NCBI GenBank assembly: GCA_945859605.1 | Contig: OX243817.1 | Location: 21,546,623 to 21,610,622, forward strand | DNA length: 64,000 bases | Source: Lumbricus rubellus | Lineage: Eukaryota; Annelida; Clitellata; Crassiclitellata; Lumbricidae | Direction of reading: 5' to 3' | Shown here: positions 56,699 to 64,000 of the stretch, in pieces | Numbering within the stretch: the first letter of the stretch is position 1 | Layout: every line of letters begins with the position of its first letter | The notes under the pieces: model-generated | Database searches by the model: none | Told to the model about the DNA's origin: nothing | Seen by the model: only the letters and a program-made list of their open reading frames with translations | Made by a program: the position numbers and the translations under genes

Positions 56699-59600
56699 AT
56701 GGTGAGTCATTTGGTGCTTTGGGCAATATTCTGCTGCGTCTTTACACTCGTCAACGCTGATTGCGACATATCAGATGTACGTGAGTACCAAGTGCTGGAA
56801 GCTCCAGTTGGTTCAAAGCTTTGCGCCCTTGATGCACCTTCGAATTCGTTGTCCTTGAACTCTGCCCTTGCCTGCGCCTTCGAATGCCAACGATTCTGGT
56901 ACTGTGAGAATTTCAACTACAACAATGTGAGCAAAACGTGTGACCTCTTCTTCAACCGACCACAATGTTATGGACCTTCAACGCAGTGTACCCACTATGA
57001 GGTAAGCTATTTCAAAACCGATACACTCATAATTTTTAGCTTACGGTACTCGATAATTTTCTGTTTGGCTACAAACATTATGACATATTTCAAGTCTATT
57101 CGGTAAAAAATTCTCTACATATTTAATTATTGTCGGATCTTCAAATTCAAGCACAAGGCTTATGACGTAACTTTCTAAACTCATTCCAATGAGTTTTTCC
57201 AATTGTATGCCTCTGCCGCATTTCACTTTGGACTAATAAGAAGGCAGAAAATTTAAACAAAATAATTAAATCTTGTCCGAAACATTCGGGTAAATAGATA
57301 AGGCTACTTCTTGAAATATTTGTTCAAAACGCTGTCCTATGACATCATACGTTAAGAATTATAAGTAGCCTATAAATAGTCCATTATTTGTGTTTTAAAT
57401 CACGGTCTGTGCTGAACGCAATGACCGGTCTGTTGGTCGGTTGGTCAACCAGTCGAATAATTAATCGATAAATCCATGTTACGCTTATAACTGAATTTTA
57501 TGTTTTACTAGCTGAACCCGGCCACGCGTTGCTGTGGCTGAAAAGAGCATTCAACCATCCCTCCCTACCTCCCTCCCCTCCCTCTCGCCCCTCTTCTCCC
57601 CTCCCCCTCGCCCCCTCCCACTCTCCTTTCATCCCCTCCCCTCTCCCTCCCTCTCCCCTCCCCCTCCCCTCCCCATCTTCTTTCCCTCCCCTCCCCTCCC
57701 CTCCCCTTCCCCCTCCCCTCCCCTCCCCCTCCCAAGGGAGCCCAAGAAAGGTGAAAGGCCGCTTTTGAGTTAACGGAAATTATTTATGCGACTCGCTTAT
57801 GACGTCACGGCACCCGACCTCATTCTATGTTTCGTCTGGTCACTGTTGATTAGCGACGACGTGTTAAATTGCATAGAAATAGCCGACGAATTTGATAAAA
57901 TATTATTGTTGTTAAAGATTGCGGTTTTTGAAGAAAAAAACATTCAAAGAACACGCACGTATTTCAATGGAACGTTTTGGTGAGATTTTGAAAAGAATCC
58001 GTCCGTTACTTTGGGAGATCCTGTTCGCCTAAGTTTGCATGGTGTGTACGCCGTTACATTTTTATTTATATAGATGATGGTCGAACAACATTGGCGGCGG
58101 CGGCGGTGTATACAGTGATAAAACCCTTAATAATTTTCACATTCGTAATTAACTAAATATAGAAAAATTGAGAAAACGCTTTATAATTTATAGATCCGAA
58201 TCGATCAACCTTACACAGGTGAGTGTTCTCGCTCTTCTCCGAGTAGAGTCTATCTTCATGGAAAACAGGCATCCTTCAAAAATAATAATCCTCTATTCGT
58301 TTTTTCACATTTATACAGCATTCGACTCTATTATGGTGATCCTGCTAATCTGATGGCGGTTTTAAACCAAACGTCTGGCCATTAAAACACCGCGATAGAA
58401 ATAAAGCAAAACTTATAATATAAGTTTTGCTTCATATATTATATGCTCCTGTAAATGTCAAAGAGCGCAAAAAGGAATCATAGAAGACTAGTAGAAATCA
58501 CGAGTGCAAATCATTCATTAATTTTCATTCTTTTCATGACTTGCATCCATTTAGGATACCTACTCGGATTTAGGGGCTTCGATTTATATACAGCGAGGTC
58601 CCGGGAAAGCGCAACTTGGGTCCAGTGAAAAACAGGAGAATCAGAAATGAGCCAAGATTCATCAAAATTCAAAAACCACGGCAATGGGCCTATAGCATTA
58701 GATAGTTTAAATTTATACAACACATTCTAATTGTTTGTTTAAAAAATCAGCAGGTATTCAGCTTCTGACCTTCAGAAGCCTTTGATGTGTGATAGATGAT
58801 CAGTTGTAGACCTAATGCTTGAAGGGTGCTGAAGCATATTCGCTGTTTGTCCCACAAGGTCACACACAGGGATGCCACTCTGAATTTTGATAAAGGTCAG
58901 ATCCGGTCGAAAAAAGGCTAGAAAGGCTAGATTGACAAATTCTCTCGAAAATGCATGGATTTTTCCATATTTCCGGCTTGAAATTTATGCCGTCCTGTTT
59001 TTTAGTCATCCGATGATTAACATTAATTTTCCCTTTTTTTCCTTCCCGATAAAATTTCTGATGACCTTTTTAAAGGTTTTTCGCTCCAAAATTTACAATT
59101 TTTGAGAAAAAATTAACAAAATTTTCGACTTTTTTGAACGTCTTTTGTTCAATTTCACCTTAAATGGTTATTTTTCTGTGTAAAAAGTCGGAAAAACCGC
59201 CGTGAGAAAAAGGCTAGATCCTCACAGAAAAAACCTAGAAACCTAGACAAGACCGAAAACACCTAGATCTAGGTGGAAAAAGCTAAGAGCGGCATCTCTG
59301 GTCACATTATCGTCCTAGCTTAGCCACTACGCACATAATGTGATTCCAATTTGATGGCAAATTTCTGCAAGTCTGACTATAAAAACGTCCAGTTGTATAT
59401 TGCTGAAGGGATTGCTGATGAGAAGTGCCATATTCCGTTTACTTACAAGAAGAAGTTGTACAATGAGTGTGGATTCAATCTGACTGGAGATGGATGCATG
59501 TCCTGTCATAACGACAGCTGGACACTCGTACGATGCCAACAACCAGCAGGTAAGTATGCGCACCCGAGCATTTTTACAACCTCCAGGAGCTCGCCACCAA

Positions 59601-62600
59601 AATAATATATAGGCTTAATTATATTACAAACTCAATGTAGGCCTACAGGAAGAATTGAGTATTGAGACAACGTCAATGACGTCATGTAACGTAACTGCGA
59701 TAGTGAATTGAGTTAGACTATGCCCATGGGCGGGTGACAGGACAATTACCCCCTGGACAATTACCCCCGGACACTTACCCCCGACAATTACCTCTGGACT
59801 ATTACCCCAGTACAACTACCCCCGGACAACTACCCCCGTGCCCATAACCCCTTCGGACAACTACCCCCGTACCAATTACCACCGGACAATTACCCCCCCC
59901 CGCGCCAATAACTAAGTCTATGTCATGTTAAACGCCTGCCTAATTAAATATTTAAATGTTATTGATAGACTTAATATGACTTTATTTAGCTTAAAAAGCA
60001 AGGTTAAGAGCAACTTCACAAAGATAGGCAAGTTATTGTTAAACGTTCAAGAGAAATACTAATAAAAATCAAATATAAAAACCGTTCTAAGCTAACGAGT
60101 GAAAAAGATTAAAGGTTCAAGAAAACTTCAACGTGTTAATTAAACGCTTGCCTAATAAAATATTTAAATGTTATCGATAGAGTTCTGCCTATTTTCGCAC
60201 TCAAACGAAACGACACCATTTGCTAAAATCTTCTGTTGCCGTTTCACGTAAATAAACCTTCGAAACTAAGTTTATCTTTCCCTCTCTCAGATTTAGAAAA
60301 TTCCACCATGACTAGATATCTAAATTCAGTAAACTGTGTGTAAGCTAATTTTGTATTGCATTGAATGGTCAGCTAAATAGTATGCAAGAGCGTAGCCTAC
60401 AGATAACGTATGCCTGAGAGCGAGAGAAACAGATACATAGAGAAAGACAGAGAGAGGCACAACAGAGGCATGGAGTGATAGAAGGAGGATGTCCGCAGAT
60501 ACCTGAGAAATAATGGTAGTAGCGAGGTTCGAGTGTGTATAAGTATGTACAATAAGTAGGCCTATTGTACAGTGAGATAGTGAAGAAAGATGGCTGTACC
60601 ACAATAAAGTTAATTTAGGATAGGCTTAGGCAGCGCTGAACGTCTGACAAATACAAAGAGACTGGAAAAGAGATTAACGCGTGAGGGAACAAGCTCACAC
60701 TGTGGCACGGGGGGGGGGGTAATTGTCCGGGGGTAATTGGTACAGGGGGTAATTTGTAGTTATCCGGGGGGTAATTGGCACGGGGGGTAGTTGTCCTGGG
60801 GTAATTGTCCAGGGGGTAATTGTCGGGGGGGTAAATGTCCGAGGGGTAATTGTCCAGGGGTAATTGCCCTAGAACCCATGGACGCCCGCAGAAACTTTTG
60901 CAAGAGGGGAAGAGCATGATGGTCACGGTTAGGCCTAAATGTTTGTAGCCAGAGGTTGAAAATTCAAAGAAAGACATTAAGAACATGCATGGACATTTTT
61001 CATATAGGTTTCTTAATGTAAATTTTGCAGTTTCATTTTTTTTAATTTTTAATTTGAATAGTTTCTTTAATGTGTAAAACTTTGTAAAAAAATATCTTTT
61101 GAGCGGACAACCAAACGAGGAAATCATGTTAAACAAGAATGGCTTATCTTATTTAAATGTTATTATAAACCAATGTGCAGTATGCATGTGTTACGACTAC
61201 ACCGACGTGCCTGTGACCGATCCCTTGACCGTTCCTTGACCGCTCCTGTGGGCAATCATCGTGCTGACGCACCTTCGGTTGCTGGCGCCCTCTGGTGTTT
61301 TCTGAAGGTAGCTACAGGGGCCGCGAGAGGCGTCAGCGACTCGTCAGTCTGCTGACCACCGCCGATCTGTCTGGACGAAGGCTGGAGCGAGAAGGGAAGG
61401 ACTCGGATGAAGGACTGTTTTGGAGAACTGCGACGAATTATTAAAATTAGCCTATATGTTACTTTCGACGTCTAAAGAAAGGCTATTTCTGTTGAATATA
61501 CATTATGTTTAATTAATATCGAGGACGTGTTGAAGTGTTGTGATAGTAAAAGAACCTGGTCCATCGATACAGCTAAAGGGTCGATGTGACAACATGTGGG
61601 GGAGACTTGGCACCCTTGATACTAAGGCACCCTTGATACTACGTGATTATCTGTTTGTTTACTTACTTACATAATTATAGCAAGCATGGTACCAGCGTAT
61701 TCAAAAAATCATACAGGAAATAGTTAAATATGATTTTTGAATACGCTGGTACCCTGCTTGCTATAATTATGTAGGTAAGTAAGCAGATAATCACGCAGCA
61801 TCAAGGATGCCTTAGTATCAAAGGTGCCAAGTCCCTACATAGTTGATTATTATAAGAAGATACTTGTGTCATTTTCTGCTATTAGATTAATTTGACATTT
61901 TTTATTGTCCCAACGATTTTAAAAATCAAAATCGCCAAAATTTACTTTAAATGTAGATGTTTCTATGAATTTAATATTGAGAAGATTATTATTTTCACGG
62001 CTATTTGTGAAATATGCCTCAACTTTTATTTTATCTGTTGCATTTTATTGTCCAAAATGTCCACTCCGTTACTGTCCTTTCGACACTTTCGACACAATAT
62101 CATTTAAAAATTGTGACCACAAATGACAGTTTTCCAAAACTTAATGTCCTCATATACAAAATTGAAAGGCCTTTCATTTAATAAGTTTGTCATTCAATGA
62201 AACAATACTTATTATAGGTGAAAAAAATTTTTTTAGCTGTCACATGAAATATTGTCCACTCCGTTACCGCACATAAATCCGTGTGCTACTACATAATTAT
62301 CAGCAACTAGGCACGCTGCAGATAAGTCAAACCATTTAGTCATGTCTCTGTTTATGTATACTAGTCTTTACATAATGACTTTTCGAAGTCAAATCGCAAT
62401 AATATGTTTCAAAAGGTGTCCCCTGCGAATGATACGTTTAATAGGTGTCTACTCCGTTACCAAGAATTAGTATAGATTAAAGATGCTCAGGTATGCATCA
62501 TTTACCAGTCTTCATCTCCATAGTGAACAAAATTGATAGGTAGAAAATATTTGTCCTAAACGTGGGCAATTACAAAATGGGTGTTATATTACTTTAAAAT

Positions 62601-64000
62601 TGTCCACTCCGTTATCTTCCACTCCGTTACATTTTGTGCCTATTTATACGTTTGGAAAGGGTAACGGAGTGGACTTTTAGAAGTAACGGAGTGGACATTT
62701 ATTCGAATTACGGTAGATAATAGAAATATATTCACATATATGTGCTTACTCTTTTGTTTGTTAAGATGGAAATACTTTCCTTTATGAATTTTCAAAACTA
62801 TACATGCCTAAAACATGACCATTGAGTTTTCTGAACATATATTGTTGAGCAAAATTGGCAGTAACGGAGTGGACATTTCTCTTGGCATAAAATAATGCCG
62901 TATTGCATGTTACTGAGTAGTTTACTAAAACAATATTGGCTAAGTTGAAGATCAGATTAACATGCAGTTATTTGATAATGACTTAGGTTTTCGATAAAAA
63001 TTTTGGAGAAGCAAGTTTGGTAACGGAGTGGACATTTCTAGGGTGTCTTGAAATTCTTGAATGTTTTACAATTATCTTAACAGATATTTTCCTACTCTGT
63101 TTTGTATTGTGATAGAAATACATTTTCATTCATGTATATTCAAAACTATACGTGTTTGAAACATTTCCACTAAGTTTTGTGAACTTGTATTGTTGAGTAA
63201 AATTGACCGTAACGGAGTGGACAATTTTGGGGGCTTAAAAAAATTCCGCAGAGCGTGTTACTGAGTTGATAATACAAGTTTACTGAAATTCTAGACAAGT
63301 GATACAATGGAGTTAAGATTAACATGCAGTTATTTGATGTTGCTTTAGTTTTTCAATAAAATTTGTGGATAAGAAAGTTGGGTAACGGAGTGCACATTGC
63401 TGCTTTGGTGCTGTCAAATATTTTGCGAAAAAAATATTAAACTAGAATATTAGTGCGCAACGCCACCCATATTTCTTAAAGACATACATTGATGATTAAA
63501 ATAAGATAAAGAAATTATCGGTTTGAAAGAAAAAAAATTCATCCAACTCCAAAAGTCAAATTAATCTAATAGCAGAAAATGACACACTTATTATTGCGGA
63601 ACATTGGGTAATGTTTGTTATTTTAAAACATTTGAATTTTGACTACATGTATAATAAATTATATGATGTACGTTTATTGTACCAAATCTGTGTCACGGCT
63701 TAAAAATTGGGAAAGCAATATTATTGGTCAATATAAGAATAATTCTTATCATGTGTTAATGATTTAGACTACTGACTGGGTTGATGGTTTCAGCTTCTGT
63801 GGCGAAATCTGTTCTGACGACCATTTCAGTTCCTACTTTCCCTGAGCCTATTCCAGTGATTTCCGTCAACCAATGGATCGTCTTTCTTTATCGTTTCGAT
63901 GGAAGCGTTGCATTCAACGGGACCTGGATCAATTATCGCAATGGATTCGGTGACCTGAATGGGGAGTTCTGGCTCGGCCTCGAGAAACTCACCCAGATGA
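56699..64000 (+). CDS. Gene 7 of 7 (3' end beyond window): PAN - FN2-like - fibrinogen-domain protein
   Basis: Coding exons are 56699-57001, 58194-58218, 59409-59549 and 63794 to beyond 64000 (phases 0, 1, 1). The signal peptide ends TLVNA, then DCDISDVREYQVLEA. The PAN-like part has ACAFECQR, YCENFNYNN, TCDLFF and CYG. The microexon encodes IRIDQPYT, and exon 3 (EKCHIPFTYKKKLYNEC) is FN2-like. The visible part of the FBG exon encodes VNQWIVFLYRFDG and GEFWLGLEKL and is cut by the window end, so its calcium loop is not seen. It is the sister of gene 6. Intron 3 is 4.2 kb against 0.7 kb in gene 6 because of at least four insertions; whether it still splices efficiently is unknown. The leader before the ATG is taagatttaacctgttaca. 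Confidence 0.85.
57508..58071. mobile_element. Gene 7 intron 1 insertion with (CCCTCC)n tract
   Basis: Missing from gene 6. It starts tagctgaacccggccacgcg, contains about 180 bp of ccctcc repeats (57,555-57,735), and ends cgttacatttttatttatat. The layout suggests a retroelement 3' end. The family is not named with confidence, and the proline/serine-rich open frames are repeat artefacts. Confidence 0.5.
58404..58432. repeat. Short palindrome in gene 7 intron 2
   Basis: aagcaaaacttata is followed by tataagttttgctt. Gene 6 has only the single arm (agcaaaactt), so this is another local inverted duplication. Confidence 0.75.
59733..60874. mobile_element. Inverted-arm element of GGACAATTACCCCC repeats
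   Basis: It interrupts the family A repeat: the flanks cccatgggcg (59723-59732) and cccatggacg (60875-60884) are a 10-bp near-duplication, and gene 6 has one uninterrupted copy. The left arm (to about 59,900) is about ten degenerate copies of ggacaattaccccc. The right arm (60,710-60,870) holds the same unit reversed. The 800 bp between shows no transposase. Confidence 0.7.
60885..61160 (-). repeat. Dispersed repeat family A, copy 4
   Basis: Continuation of the family A repeat after the inserted element (cgcccgcagaaacttttgca, ggttgaaaattcaaag, gtttcttaatgtaaat). It is orthologous to 47,545-47,760. Confidence 0.6.
61190..61593. mobile_element. Possible solo LTR or other 404-bp insertion
   Basis: Missing from gene 6. 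ATGT is duplicated on both sides (61186-61189, 61594-61597). The insert begins (t)gttacgactac and ends gatgtgacaac(a), giving the short TGTT...AACA ends expected of an LTR. No primer-binding site or gag-pol remains, so the class is tentative. Confidence 0.35.
61602..61836. repeat. 235-bp near-perfect hairpin
   Basis: Arms of about 110 nt (from gagacttggcaccc to tattcaaaaaatcata, and the reverse) pair closely around a short loop at about 61,723-61,738. It is missing from gene 6. It is probably a palindromic MITE, and a transcript through this intron would fold into a long hairpin. Confidence 0.75.
61866..63585. mobile_element. Inverted-repeat element with 11 mirrored boxes, 31-bp perfect TIRs
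   Basis: Terminal repeats 61866-61896 and 63555-63585 are exact complements (outer bases GTGTCATTTTCTGC). The 4-bp flank ACTT is duplicated (61862-61865, 63586-63589). The 14-bp box gtccactccgttac, or a near variant, occurs at 62059, 62254, 62447, 62602 and 62617. Its complement occurs at 62661, 62683, 62861, 63020, 63209 and 63382. Orientation switches near 62,645, and the widest-spaced neighbours are about 155-195 bp apart. The right half also shows a tandem unit of about 350 bp. No transposase frame is present. It is missing from gene 6. Confidence 0.8.

Noticed and set aside
57529..57773. Pro/Ser-rich frames that look like a mucin-type protein
   Set aside because: They are translations of a (CCCTCC)n tract inside an intron insertion missing from gene 6.

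Overview
The window is eukaryotic nuclear DNA. It is AT-rich, has GT-AG introns, dense microsatellites and many non-autonomous transposons, and carries tRNA-derived SINEs and decayed LINEs. The dispersed palindrome TAGGCCTA is very frequent. Together with secreted fibrinogen-domain lectins, this suggests a marine invertebrate, perhaps an echinoderm. The species is an inference and cannot be proven from this sequence.

The real coding content is one tandem array of seven paralogous genes, all on the plus strand: 691-4679, 7953-10535, 15348-18995, 27239-31158, 36721-40551, 44871-48693, and 56699 to beyond the window end. Each has the same four exons. Exon 1 encodes a signal peptide and a PAN/apple-like Cys-rich domain. 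Exon 2 is a 25-nt microexon. Exon 3 is 135-144 nt and encodes a fibronectin-type-II-like Cys-rich module. Exon 4 is about 600 nt and encodes a shortened fibrinogen C-terminal (FBG) domain. Introns are in phases 0, 1 and 1. The six complete models splice to uninterrupted proteins of 351-363 aa, which supports the exon calls. The predicted products are small secreted lectin-like proteins, plausibly pattern-recognition molecules. The PAN - FN2-like - FBG order is unusual.

The genes fall into three subgroups: 1/2/5, 3/4 and 6/7. Genes 6 and 7 lie in a tandem segmental duplication with units of about 9.6 kb or more (about 42,655-52,200 and about 52,210 to beyond 64,000). Comparing the two units shows insertions directly. 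Gene 7 gained a LINE, a possible solo LTR and several inverted-repeat elements. Gene 6 gained a 48-bp palindromic mini-element and a GC-richer block.

Intergenic and intronic DNA is mostly mobile-element debris. There are five TTAA-flanked (piggyBac-type) elements, three elements with clear 8-bp target duplications (hAT-type), and a family with CAGGGTGGGCC termini and TA target sites. There are Tc1-like remnants, CR1/L2-like, RTE-like and restriction-like-endonuclease LINE fragments, and three tRNA-derived SINEs with box-B-like motifs. The most striking non-genic structures are three elements (49,472-50,801; 59,733-60,874; 61,866-63,585) with no recognisable transposase. Each is filled with a short box repeated many times, mostly in mirror-image orientation about the element centre.
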